Below, in pieces: positions 52,975 to 63,111 of a stretch of DNA of 64,000 nucleotides (position 1 is the first letter of the stretch; the number at the start of each line of letters is the position of its first letter). Origin of the DNA: Picocystis sp. L7 (lineage: Eukaryota > Chlorophyta > Picocystophyceae > Picocystales > Picocystaceae); NCBI GenBank assembly GCA_020975725.1, contig QXJR01000007.1, forward strand, positions 1 through 64,000. Direction: 5' to 3'. Made by a program: the position numbers and the translations under genes. The notes beneath the pieces are model-generated. The model saw only the letters and a program-made list of their open reading frames with translations. It had not been told where the DNA came from and searched no databases.

Positions 52975-53163
52975 CACTCTATGAATGAATGTCACACACT
53001 CTTTTTAACCTCGCTCCTTCGTGCACCAACGTGCTCCGAACTCCCAAGGACCTTCACGAACTCAAGTCCTCCAACGCTACCTGTAAACCTTGGGCTTAAA
53101 CAGCAGATCCTTTCGAAAGACCGAGGCTCCTCACAAGGGGGCTGGAACCCAAAGTCCCTTTCA

Positions 53164-53292
53164 GTTTCGCCGCTCCGTGCCGCCGATTGGCCGGATCCTC
53201 GGAGTTAAGTATCAAGGTAGCATCCTCAACCCGATCCGGGCAAAGGCCTAAAGCGTACTCGTCCCCATCGCAATCGCGAAATTGGTCTACCT
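53164..53292. repeat. ~125-bp dispersed module, copy 2
   Basis: Same module as 29,847-29,972, ending ATCGCAATCGCGAAATTGG plus GTCTACC. It directly abuts the 5' end of the DUF506 gene fragment (in-frame ATG at 53,298), suggesting that its arrival or a rearrangement cut that gene. Confidence 0.65.
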
Positions 53293-53297
53293 AACCC

Positions 53298-53690
53298 ATG
53301 GCACAAGAATTGCGATGGCTAGGCCACAAGGCCCAAGATATCGAGATGAAAGCGCCCAAGGGAAATCACCTATGTTCGTGGTATCATATCAACGTGGCGG
53401 TGTGAAAGAAGGGTGGCAGAGAAACAGTCGTGGATCCTAACTTCCTAGCAAAGCTCCAAGTGGCCAGGCCCACAAGCGCACTCCAAGTTGTGGTGGACAG
53501 GCGCCTACCCGAGTTTGTGGGAGGCATAAGCAAAGTGCATGAGGTGGCCAGCTTTTTGGCGGACAGGGCCATGGCTTCTCTGCAGGAAAGCGGCCTAAAT
53601 GTGCCACCATGGCGCCAACACGATGCCATACTTTTGAAGTGGGCCCCTGCTCCAAGAGCGAGCGTGGCTAGGTTTGGCAAGAGCACGTGA
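53298..53690 (+). pseudogene. DUF506 / PDDEXK_6-like protein, C-terminal fragment
   Basis: The frame from ATG 53,298 reads LRWLGHKAQDI and then a G-N-H segment leading to HINVAV, meets a TGA at 53,403-53,405, and continues in the same frame to the TGA near 53,690: VVDPNFLAKLQVARPTS, LPEFVGGISKVHEVASF, SLQESGLNVPPWRQHD and LLKWAPAP. This is the block order of the DUF506 (PDDEXK_6) family of plants and algae: an L-R-x-x-G segment, an acidic D-x-x-F strand, ARPT, LPxxFVG, a helix, and PPWR followed by KW. The family resembles PD-(D/E)XK nucleases but its function is unknown. Full-length members are several hundred residues, so most of the N-terminus is missing. The in-frame TGA and truncation indicate a pseudogene, unless an intron removes the stop. 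Confidence 0.72.
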
Positions 53691-54642
53691 TACGAAACGT
53701 GCACGAAAGGTAGAGGGGCTTGTAAGTCACCCTCATTCACGCATGTTCTTTTTACCTTGGCCATATCCCCCCTTGGACCAAGAATTGTCAGTTGCCCGCA
53801 AGATGGCTCTCCCCATACTAACTCCGAGATAAAAGTGTTGACAGTTTTTTTTTAATGTGCCGCTATGTATGCAGAGCTGGTTGAGGGGTATTGCGCTTGG
53901 TGTTGATATGTCGACCAACCGCTTCAGTAGAGAGAGGCTATCTCTTCACAAGGGAAGGGTGACTTGCATTGGATGACTGGACCAGCCAGTCAGAAAAATC
54001 GAGACGTGCGTAACTTTGCAATGGCTATTTATTCCCGTTGTCTATCATGGGTCGTGCAGTGCACTCTAAGACTTCGTACTTCTGGTGGTCGGTAAAACTT
54101 GCGAGAGTTGAACAACTCGTATTGCTTCATTGGTTCGTCAGGCACATGATTGCCACAGCTCTGAAAGGAAGTGACAACCAGTCCTCTAGACCTTGTGCAA
54201 TGGTGACATCCCATTTTGCAACAACAGCAACCATGGCCTCTAAAGCACAGCTCTTTGTATGTAGAATGCCCATAGCATGAAGGTTAATGCACTAGTGAGG
54301 ACAAACAGTGAGGCCTTGTTTTTGATGGGATCACAGATTTGGATCTCTGAGATCACTAGAAGAGGCAACTATAGGAAGTCTAATACATTTTCTTCAACCT
54401 AACACCCTGGCAGCGTGATCCCTATATTCTGTCACATGCACCTGGGCTTCCTCTTCATAAGGTTCTAAAAGACCGTAAAGGAGGGTCTTGTCATCATTTG
54501 TGAAGCATCAACAATATTCCCTAAGGAGACGCATTCCCACACGTACACTTGATAGGCTGCTACTTCTGAACGAAGCAACATGAAGGTCTGATGTTGTTGC
54601 CCTGGAGAGAGGCCGTAGACCATCAACTGCGAGGACAGAGGC
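53691..54642. other. No gene seen
   Basis: Short frames only. This is the region between the DUF506 fragment and the 3' end of the chitinase gene, and it should hold the chitinase terminator. A run of nine T at ~53,847 is the only low-complexity feature noticed. Confidence 0.4.
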
Positions 54643-57090
54643 TTAGCAACCATCCACTAACACAGCAAAGTTGCACCCCTGAAGAGCTGGGTCAAAGAGC
54701 AAACCCTGCTGACATTCTTGTGGATTTCCTGCTGGTATAGTCTGAAGGCAAGCTTGATATTCTCTTGTGCATTGTCCGCATGGCACAAAGTAATACTCAT
54801 CTTGCCTATCACATGGGGAGCATCCAGTTGATGGAGGTGGTGGTATTGGCGATGGGGGAGGCGTCGGGGATGGGGGCGGCGTCGGGGATGGGGACGGCGT
54901 TGGCGATGGGGGTGGCTGGCTTCCGCACTGGTTCCGTACATCTTCTTCTCGACACAGTGATACAGCACCATCGTCAGTTATGTCAAAGATGAAAGGTTCT
55001 ACTTGGTACGATATGAGGCAGCACTTCTTGGTCCCTCCACAACCACTTGGCAACGTGGAAATGTACAAGGTCGGGTTTCGAATGATTTCCGGGTTCACCC
55101 ACGGATTCCCATTGGGCATGGTGCAGATCTTTCCCGTGAACCCTTCGTAGACAGAATCATAGGCATCCTCGACTGGGGTGAGGTCGGCATTGAAGACATC
55201 CGTCAGAATTCCCTTGTAGTACTTGAACCTGTTCCTCGTGGCCTTGACCCCAAACTGGCACTGGCCTTCCCTCCAACCTTGCTTATCGTCAATGTTCGTA
55301 TCACCAGCAATGGCTGCGACTTGGGCGTCTGTCAGAGAAAGGCACTCGTTCTCCGTTCTTGGGCTGCATTCTATCCCGCCGTTGATGATGGATATGCTTG
55401 CCATGAATTTGTCAAGTAGGCTTCCATCTGCAGTGACCTCGGTGCCAGCGATCACGTTCGGGGTATTCGGCTTGTACCAGCCCAAAATGACCTCCTGCAT
55501 CGATGGTTTGGGAGGCTGCACCCTCTTGTAAAAGTCCAGGCCAGTGGCCAAGATCATCTCGAAGCTATCTGCCAACAAGTCAGGCGTCTCGAGGATCGTC
55601 CTGTAGTTGTCGTAGCCCAGCAGCCCCACGCCTGCCAGGAGGTAGTTCGACACGTACGTCAGCTGCTTCATACCTCGTCCGTAGAAGATGGCATCTGCAG
55701 GGAGGTTGTCGAAGTTCTCCTTTCCAATGTTGTAACTGTCGCACTTGAAGGGGTAGCAGTTCATTTCACGCGTGTACGTCATGAGCGATTCCCATTTAGG
55801 GTTGGACGATCCGCCTGTCTCCTGGGTGGCATGTGCAAAGATGCTCGCAAGTTCGCGCATGCATGCCTCGTCTTTGCTTGTGTACGCTCCTTGTTCGTTA
55901 CAAATGGATGGGGCTCGAGCGATCAGGTTAAGGAATATCTGGTACGTTTCTTTGTCCGATCCCGCCCCAGTGGTAGGCCCGGGTCCACTTCCTCCCCCCG
56001 AGGAAACAAGTTCATGCTTCACTAACGTACGCCACTTGGACTGGGGTAGCACACGCATCACCCTCTGCACATTTTCTGGAAGGGGTCGCGCTTGCAAATC
56101 GTCGATGTCGAGGTCAGGATTGCACTGAAGCCATCCTGCTCGCTCCAGGGTCTGGAACAGCTCGGGGTGGGTTGCCCGGGTTGCCCTGTCCATTTGTTCG
56201 TCCAACCTCCAAGCCAAGTACAGGTAATTCAGCTCGCACCGTCCATCGACCTGTTGGGTCATGGCAGCCTTGGTGTCTTGCATCACTTGATCGGTGCATC
56301 TTGGCAGCATCTGGGTTCCCACGGTGATCAAGTTGTTGGGTGGGAGGTCTCCGGACGGCGCGGTGCTGATTGTATCGGTGGAAACGATGGTGGTTTCATG
56401 GTCTTCCGCGAGGGCTCTCAACCTCCTTCCGGAGGGTCCGCTGGCCCCTCTCGTGGTGAATCCGGCAGCTTCCAGAACGTCTCCCACCGAAGTGCTGAAG
56501 AAGAGTTCTTCACCGTCCACGGAGACCATGCCCACATCTTGCAAGACGACCTTCAAGATGGGTCTCTCCTTCTCCCCGATTCGAAAGTGAGCGGCCACCT
56601 TGAAGGAGGCATCGTTGCCGGTGGGGGAAGTCAAGCGGATGTGATCCGCCTGTTCCAGCACAGAATCTGGCAGGTCGGATCGCAAGCTGTAGATCTTGGT
56701 AGCCAGTCCGGTGTGGATCAGGTCATCGCTCCCACTCTTGGTCAGCGTGGTCTGTCCGTCGACGTCGTTGGTGTCGGTATCCTTGACCTTGACGAGCAAG
56801 GCCCATACGGTTCCCACGATGGCTGCAATCTGGATCAGGGCAAAGATGCAGAGGGCGATGATGATCTTCATGGCGATCCCGTATTGCCTCCTGGATTCCC
56901 TGTACATCCGCACGCTCTCCACGATCTCCGAGGTGGACAAGGTGCCGCTTTCGTCCACGTCCAGCATCTTGAGCTCTTCGGCCACGGATTCCGGCAGGTC
57001 CGCCAACCGTATGGAACGCATGTCTTTGGTTTGTTTCATCACCGCGGGTGCATTTTCGAGGTCCACGTCCTGGACGCCTTTGTTCTCCAT
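54643..57090 (-). CDS. Membrane-anchored GH19 chitinase with EF-hand and CBM14-like domain, 815 aa
   Basis: One uninterrupted frame. Residues 44-55 form a canonical EF-hand loop (DVDESGTLSTSE) on the predicted cytoplasmic side; residues 72-102 are one transmembrane helix (a type II anchor, no signal peptide). A ~270-residue extracytoplasmic domain of unknown type follows. The GH19 catalytic domain spans ~382-660: FAHATQETGG with the probable acid Glu at 424, FYGRGMKQLTY at 469-479, SIINGGIEC at 568-575. GH19 enzymes hydrolyse beta-1,4-GlcNAc links in chitin by inversion. A Pro/Ser/Thr linker (725-755) leads to a Cys-rich tail (757-815, six or more Cys, GLLFDPALQGC) like a CBM14 chitin-binding domain. 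Suggested role: chitin remodelling at the cell surface or in the secretory pathway, perhaps tuned by calcium. The start at 57,090 is the first ATG and gives a sensible acidic N-terminus. Confidence 0.9.
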   Translation of the reverse strand: MENKGVQDVDLENAPAVMKQTKDMRSIRLADLPESVAEELKMLDVDESGTLSTSEIVESVRMYRESRRQYGIAMKIIIALCIFALIQIAAIVGTVWALLVKVKDTDTNDVDGQTTLTKSGSDDLIHTGLATKIYSLRSDLPDSVLEQADHIRLTSPTGNDASFKVAAHFRIGEKERPILKVVLQDVGMVSVDGEELFFSTSVGDVLEAAGFTTRGASGPSGRRLRALAEDHETTIVSTDTISTAPSGDLPPNNLITVGTQMLPRCTDQVMQDTKAAMTQQVDGRCELNYLYLAWRLDEQMDRATRATHPELFQTLERAGWLQCNPDLDIDDLQARPLPENVQRVMRVLPQSKWRTLVKHELVSSGGGSGPGPTTGAGSDKETYQIFLNLIARAPSICNEQGAYTSKDEACMRELASIFAHATQETGGSSNPKWESLMTYTREMNCYPFKCDSYNIGKENFDNLPADAIFYGRGMKQLTYVSNYLLAGVGLLGYDNYRTILETPDLLADSFEMILATGLDFYKRVQPPKPSMQEVILGWYKPNTPNVIAGTEVTADGSLLDKFMASISIINGGIECSPRTENECLSLTDAQVAAIAGDTNIDDKQGWREGQCQFGVKATRNRFKYYKGILTDVFNADLTPVEDAYDSVYEGFTGKICTMPNGNPWVNPEIIRNPTLYISTLPSGCGGTKKCCLISYQVEPFIFDITDDGAVSLCREEDVRNQCGSQPPPSPTPSPSPTPPPSPTPPPSPIPPPPSTGCSPCDRQDEYYFVPCGQCTREYQACLQTIPAGNPQECQQGLLFDPALQGCNFAVLVDGC

Positions 57091-58384
57091 GGTGCCTGTC
57101 CTTCACTCCTCGGACACGACCCTGGTGCTTCCCGACCCGCGTGTGTGGTGGGTTTCCACGTGTGGAAATGAACGTTGGGATCGGTGGAGGCCAGGGTTTA
57201 TGTGGGCAGTGGCGAGGGTGGTGGGGTCTGTCCCCCTTCCCCCCCAGCCTGGGCCAAGGGATCCAATTCCCCGAGGTGGACGGAGCTTCCTCCGCTTCAG
57301 TCGATGCTGACGAATCGGGGGGATGCTGACGAAGGAAGGAACGAAGCGAATCGGGGGGATGACGGGGGGGGGGGGGGTCCCATGGAGGAACGAAAGGGAC
57401 AAAGATGAGGGGAGTCGACAGCCTGGTTCTGCTACGGCGGATCCGTTCATCCAGGGTCGGATGAGGTCTCCGGATCTTTCGTGGATCGCAGGAAGGGGGG
57501 ATCCATCCGGGTTCGGTTCCCCCTCCTTCCTTCTCGAACGTACGATCTCCTACGGTGGAAAAGACCGGGATCCCATGGGATTGACCATGGAAACTTCCCC
57601 TCCTCCTCATCCGGATCGCCCCAGTCCTGGAAGGTAAACGCGCCCTCCATCGGTCCGCCCCATGTTCGATCCCCCATCCTTCTCGGAAGTCCAGAGGAAG
57701 AGCGTCCTCTGGGACCCGGACCGGGGAGATGTCGATTTGGGGCAGGTCTCGACCGAGATCTCGAGGCGAAGTATCGATGCAGGGGGACCGTCGTGGAAAC
57801 TCGGAACTCTTCTCACGTCCTCCGAGAGGACGGCTCAAAGGACGCCCATCCAGTAGGGGTTCGGTCAAAACCATTGCCCCTGCCCAGTTTCCACGGCGGT
57901 CCAAGCCCCTCTCAAACCGCACTTAAGCCTCTTTCCAGGGCAGTCGGAAAGGAGAAAACGGCAGTACGATTAGAACCGACGCACTAGGGCGAGTTGTTCG
58001 CACGACCGCAGTTCGTGCACGGCGGTCGATATCACCACACGCCACAAGAAGTGCTTCTTCCACCTTACTGCCAAGGCCTTTGATAGGTCTTGCAGGTGGT
58101 CTTTAGTTGGAAGGCATGCTGGTGCTTGGGGAGGAAGCTAGTTGTTAGACGAAGTTTATGGGTATTGATGGTTGGTGACAAGATCGGTTGTAGAGGATTC
58201 TCCCATTGGATTGATTGAAAGAAGTCTCATTGTTAGAATAGCAAGCGGACATCTCTTGCAAGTACAATTCTGCTTTGTTGTTGTGAGAAATGTGGTCGAG
58301 CTTCCATGCTACTTCTTTCTCTTCATGCCTAATCACAGTAGCTAACTTACGTGTACACAGTGTTGTCCCGCCATGGCGACTTTG
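57091..58384. promoter_or_regulatory. 5' region of the chitinase gene, no other gene seen
   Basis: GC-rich text upstream of the minus-strand chitinase gene; its promoter should lie in the first few hundred bases. It includes a run of 14 G at 57,364-57,377 and a short repeated block (GCGAATCGGGGGGATG and its near copy). Long frames on both strands (up to 399 codons overlapping the gene) look like composition artefacts. Confidence 0.4.
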
Positions 58385-60367
58385 CTATTTCTGGATGAAG
58401 TCGTAGAAATCTTTCAATTTCGACCAATAAATGGAGGCATTTCTTCGTTCCTTGCAAATGCCACGGCGTCGCCATTGGCTGCCCATTTTTTCTGCTTCAA
58501 GGTAGGAAAGCTTGTTCTCACTAGAAATGGCAAGATCTCGCCAAAGGTCTTCTATTATAGGCCATCCACCACTCTTCAAGGTAAGAATAGTTTTTGAGAG
58601 TGCTTGAGGCATTTCTGTCCGCGGGGGCAACTCCTTCTCAAGGTGTGTTGTTTCGTGCTGAAAACTCTTCAACTCTAATGAAATGTGTGTCTTCACATCT
58701 TCTAAACCTCTGGCAATAATGGACGCGAGGCTTGCATCACCTTCCGTAGATGCACGTGGCAAGGACAGGTAATGGTCCATTGCGAGGCAGAATTCCTTCC
58801 AAAGCCTTCCTTGATAGGCAAGATGCTTGAAAATGAATAATTCTTCCCCAATTGTCTTTTGTAAAACCGCCAAATCTTGCAAGATGACTTTTCTACCAAA
58901 CATCAAGGCCTCCATACAAAAGCTAGCCGTGGTGTCCTTTTCTTGCTCCTCCACAAGCAGTGCATTGTAGTCTTCCCAATATTGATCCAACTCGGGCCGT
59001 ATAGCCTTCAGTAGATCCGGATGGGCTGCACGCGCCCGTGCGGAAGAATGTATTCTCTCTCATTCTCGACCCTTGCCGATTTCAAGATCACTTCTAGCAT
59101 GATATCGGTAAGATAATGCAGTCGAAGCTTTGTCTTTTCTTCTGACGAGCGCCCTGCTTTTGCTATATTCCGCTCTGAGACTCCAAGGAAGGCTAAACGT
59201 CCCGCATGAAAGCCCTTCAAATGAGACACTTGGCCACCTAGGTCTTTTTTGCTCATGCTAACATTGTTTTAGATCTTGCTTTGAATGTCTCTAAGCCCTC
59301 GATCATACATTGGCTTTCCGCATGGCTTTGCATTCACGGGTGTATAGATGTGCACGTCATACCACGGTTTTGCATCCAAATCCTACACGAAATCAAGCAA
59401 GGAGGCGCCTCCAAATTCTTCACTCAAGCGAACAAATATGGATAGGAATAGAGTGTCGATCGGCCAAATTAGTGGGTTCATATGTCTTGTGCAACCAACG
59501 AATTCAGTGTGATTAGTATCTTCCTCTTTTCCTCCTGTTTCTTGTCTTGCTAGATTCGAAACAAAAGGTAACTTTTTGAATTGGATCCACGCTTGCTTGG
59601 ATTCTTTGTTGGAACATTCTAATATGCTGGAAAGAAAACTACCGATACTCCGCGCCTCGGAGAATCGCCCTCAATCTCCATGCAAGGGCGCTCCGACAAG
59701 TCATGCGAGCAACATTTCTGAAGCAAGCACGGTGCAACGCTTCTTCCCTTGTATCGAAGAACGCACGAGGAAGCAATTCTCCAGCATCCATCCGCATTGC
59801 AACTTTTCCCGGTGCCTTTGCTGGCAATTTTCTCTTGAGGACATGAACAACATCAGTCTTTATACTTTACCTTTCATCCCAATTTTTCCCAATGCATAGC
59901 TTTTTACCGAAATAATGTAATGCATAAACTGATTGCCCAAATAGCTCACGGGAAGTGCATCCATCGTCGTCTTTGGATGTGTGAACATGCAATAGGAATG
60001 ACTCAACCGCTGTGTGGTATGAATTCATGGTGGGGAAGGCTTGTCCAATATGCACGTATTGCCCGTTTACTCCATCTTTTTTTTTGCAATGCATGAGAAG
60101 AGCTTCTCTCCACCTCCCGTATTTCCTCAAGGTACTTGGCTGCACCAACTCCCCCTTCGAGAGCACCGTCCTCTTCCTCCTCGATAGTTGCACCCCCCTT
60201 TTCTCCGCCCCATTGTTGTTTTCTGTGGTTTTACAACTCTCATATGCATCGTCTTGCTCCATGGCCTCGTCTCTTTGTACGCTCGCATGCTCCATGGTGA
60301 GCCCGTCATGCGTCGGTCTGGGAGTTTTCGATTTTTGTCTTCGGAGCTTCCACCAAATCCTCCTCAA
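58385..60367 (-). mobile_element. Crypton-like DNA transposon remnant (tyrosine recombinase)
   Basis: Minus-strand open segments in collinear order resemble the GCR1-like tyrosine recombinase of Cryptons. 60,367-59,867: a basic N-terminus and a core-binding-like helix region (TLRKYGRWREAL, YHTAVESFLLHVH). Near 59,470: NPLIWPIDTLFLSIF, the N-P-L-x-x-P-x-x-x-L block before the catalytic core. Near 59,210: a G-x-H-x-x-R segment, KGFHAGRLAFLGVS, holding His and Arg of the R-H-R-Y tetrad. Near 59,115: LRLHYLTDIM, candidate Tyr. Then a C-terminal segment (58,990-58,385) beginning PELDQYWED. The segments 59,867-60,367, 59,639-59,827, 59,008-59,256 and 58,385-58,990 are in different frames or separated by stops, so it is decayed, though introns cannot be excluded. 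Cryptons integrate without target-site copying. No terminal repeats identified. Confidence 0.55.
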
Positions 60368-60601
60368 CTTCCGGTTTTCCCTTCGGTCAACCCTTTCAAT
60401 GAGTTCGGATCGACCCGGACTAAGTGTCCCTTGAGAGAATTCAGTCTTTCCTAGGGAGAATCGACCGGTCCGTTTCTCCTAGGACTTTCACGGACGTCTG
60501 CCCACGTCTCAAACTTCGTCCCTCGTCCGTTTGACCTCGCGGGCTTTGTGTGGCCATGCGAAACGCGTTGAGTCAAAAGAAAGCATCTTCAGAAAGTTTT
60601 T

Positions 60602-61246
60602 TTGAAGGTGCTTTCTTTCGAATCTCTCCGGTCGAGCTACTACGATGCCAAATTTGATGGATCTTGGTCGAACCGGTTTGAGTCCACTGGCACATCAGCC
60701 AACAATTGCATGAATGAGAGCGATGGCACGAAACGCTATGTAGGTATTGACACGGACAGATACGGTGGGTTTGGCGTCTTGGACGTATTGCAAGACGGTA
60801 CAATGGTAGCCCAATGCTTTTCGGTGAGCAATGGCGATGCTTGCGGGATGGACGTGGTGCTAGGAAGATTCCTCCCTCAAGCGGACTTGCTGTGGATCGA
60901 GCGTCCTTTTCATCAACGTGGCAAAGGTATGGTGGCCGATGCTTCGCAAGAGAGAGGGAAAGGGCTTTGGAAAGGGCTTGTCTTCAAGAAAAAGAAGAGA
61001 GGGGATCTATACGTGGACAAGGTCCCTCCCGTGACTTGGAGGAAATAGTTCGAGTTTCAATCAACTAGTGGAAAGCTTCGAAACGCGAAGCTGGCGTCAA
61101 TCAGCAAAGCTCTGCAACTTTTCCCCGACCTCGCGAATTCCAAGACAACTCATGGGTGTAGTGTTGCACTGCTCATCGCCGTCGCCGCCAAGGAGTGCAT
61201 GGCCGTTTGTACGGATCCAAGAGGTGTTGAGCGATGGAAGTTGTAA
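60602..61246 (+). pseudogene. MOC1-like / RuvC-type Holliday junction resolvase
   Basis: The frame carries the RNase H-fold blocks of RuvC-type resolvases: YVGIDTDRYGGFGVLD (strand 1 with catalytic Asp), ADLLWIERPF (second acidic residue, Glu), a glycine-rich segment ERGKGLWKGLV, then VPPVTWRK. After a TAG at 61,046-61,048 the same frame continues to the TAA at 61,244-61,246 with LQLFPDLANS and THGCSVALLIA, matching the LFPxL and H-G-x-x-E-A-L-L-I-A blocks of MOC1, the resolvase that separates chloroplast nucleoids. In MOC1 the last block has an acidic residue; here that place reads CSVAL. The in-frame TAG plus the altered last block suggest a decayed gene. An ATG lies at 60,710; any transit peptide or upstream exon is not visible. 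Generic RuvC-like origin is the alternative. Confidence 0.7.
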
Positions 61247-62052
61247 TCCCTCCGTTCGTCCATTCTCTCGTCTTCTGCTTGTCGTTCGCGAAACACGACC
61301 CACGCGTGCGTGGTCGTCCTTGCCTACCTCTTGTCCGCTCCCACGTCCAGCCGCTCGTCCCCCTCATTGTGTCCCTTTCTAGCTCGCGAACAGGGCGGAT
61401 CGCCCATTATGTCCGCGGAACCGTCTTGTTCGCGCGCATTTGCCTCCTCCGTCTCGCCGAAGCTCCGCTGCGCGGCCGTGCTGCCTTCGACTTTCGGTCA
61501 GACGGTGGGCTCGGCTGCCTCGGTCCTCTCGGCCTGCACTCCAAGGACGCCCCCTGCATGGCCCCTCGTTCGACTCCTCCTTCCAGAGGATAGGAGGGCT
61601 GCCGGTAGTAACCCCTTTCCGTCGGTGATCACTAGACAATTGACACGAAAGCCATGCCCTCCTTCCTTTTCTCGTTTTGATTGGTATAGACCCGCTCGTT
61701 TTCCTCGACGGATGTGGAGGCACTGGAAGGGTGAAGTTTGGCCGAAGGGGTCTCCCCGCTGATTCCGCCGCCTTGCCCCGCCGAGGCGCCCCAACCGATT
61801 GGGGTTCCTTCCCTTTCCTATCAGCTAGGGAGGATACGTTGTGGTCACCGCGATTTTTCGAGCTGGAGAGAGGAGTGAATCCCTTATCGTAGGGTCGGCA
61901 TTTCGTATTCTACACCGTACGGTGTTTGGACGGTTGAAACGATTCGTTCCTTTATGCCTAGCCTTAACCGTGTGCACGCTTATAGTCAATAGCCACCCTT
62001 AACGACACGTGGCCGTACGCTCTGCCATACACTAACCTAAGGAAACCGCGCT
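61247..62052. other. GC-rich stretch, no recognised gene
   Basis: Overlapping frames on both strands (for example 150 codons at 61,310-61,762) show no domain pattern. Nothing here repeats elsewhere in the window that I noticed. Confidence 0.4.
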
Positions 62053-62362
62053 TTGCGAAACCGCCAAGTACAAATTTGGTTGGGCAAGTCGTGCAAGCCA
62101 GGTTCTTGCTCGAGCTCATGGACGGCTCAGCTCGCCTACAGTTTTGGACTGGCCTTGTGGAACGCTTTCGAAAAGCGGCAAAATCTTCTCCCGCTGCTTA
62201 CGTCATCCGGTGGGCGGACGGGACTACTTCCTCCTACCGTCCCGATGACGCACACACGATCCTATTTGATCCTGTGGCGGCCGTGTACGGCCAAGCTTCC
62301 CTCGTCTCGCCACAGCCACTCGACGATCGGGCTGAGTTGCGCTTAATGGTGGTCCGGGAGGG
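62053..62362 (+). mobile_element. 3' end of pol of a further Ty3-like element (Ty3-G)
   Basis: The frame contains VIRWADGTTSSY and LFDPVAAVYGQ, the counterpart of the Ty3-D C-terminal extension (MWTDGKTESY ... LYDPVAYVYDF). It ends in a polypurine stretch GGGAGGG (62,356-62,362) directly before the LTR start at 62,363. Only this tail of the element is present; everything upstream is missing. Confidence 0.72.
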
Positions 62363-63110
62363 TGTTGCGCCCAGCCCTCTTGAGACACCTGTCTTGCCGA
62401 GGTTGTCCTTCGACGATGAGGAATATGCACTCAATCGTGAGGCTTTTGAGAGGTTCTCAATTATATTCGGGCCATTCACTTGGGACTTGTTTGCCTCGCC
62501 AAACAATGCCCAATGTCCGGCCTTCTTTACACGGGCGACCCATGCTTTCGCCCAAGAATGGGCTAGTCTTGGCAACCTGTGGGCACACCCATCCTGTTGC
62601 CTCAATGACTCCGCGATAGGCAAGCCGGAGGCCGAACCTAGAGCCCTTGTGACCATGATCACTCCGCATTGGCCAAAGGCTCCCTGTTTCCTCGCTTGCA
62701 ATATCTCGCTACCTACTAGGAGGTAATCGGGAGGCATGAGGGAATATTCTCGGATGCCCGAGGAAGGCCCTTGCCTTCCCCTCACTGGGACGTCCTCCTC
62801 AGTCATGTCCCTAGGCGGATGCAGGGCTAGGACCAACCCGAATAGGGACCGGTTTGTCCCCCTTTCTAATAAGGTCTCCGTGGCCGATGAACCGGATCAA
62901 TACGTGGCTTAGCCACGGGCGTATTCCCAAATGGAGTTACGATGTAATATTAATTTTGGCGGAGGGGTACGAAAACACAACAACAACAACGTCCCTTGAC
63001 GTACCGTCCAACCGCCTTGGCTACCATGGCGACATCAACTAACGCACGCCAACGCCACCACCAGCGCCGCCGGCTCGCCACTAGAAAAGGAGGTGGTCGC
63101 CCAAGCGGCA
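62363..63110 (+). mobile_element. LTR-G (3' LTR of Ty3-G) with Dam-like open frame
   Basis: Starts TGTTGCGCCCAGCCC after a polypurine tract and ends near AAGCGGCA; it matches the solo copy at 15,682-16,433 along its length. The pol frame stays open into the LTR, where ~62,402-62,725 encodes LSFDDEEYALNREAFERF, FGPFTWDLFASPNNAQC, PAFFTRATHAFAQEW, NLWAHP and VTMITPHWPKAPCF. This order matches the Dam-like N6-adenine-methyltransferase (MT) domain that follows RNase H in DIRS retrotransposons. Activity is not implied. Confidence 0.75.
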
Positions 63111-63111
63111 T

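Noticed and set aside
53403-53405. TGA as a recoded (selenocysteine or reassigned) codon in the DUF506 frame
   Set aside because: The same window uses TAA, TAG and TGA as ordinary stops in intact genes, and the gene is already truncated; a pseudogene is simpler.
56092-57922. Frames of 359 codons (plus) and 399 codons (minus) overlapping the chitinase gene
   Set aside because: They overlap the well-supported GH19 frame, show no domain pattern and reflect GC-rich third positions.
62402-62725. A stand-alone host methyltransferase gene
   Set aside because: The frame lies within an LTR-defined repeat present twice, once with a target duplication, so it travels with the element.
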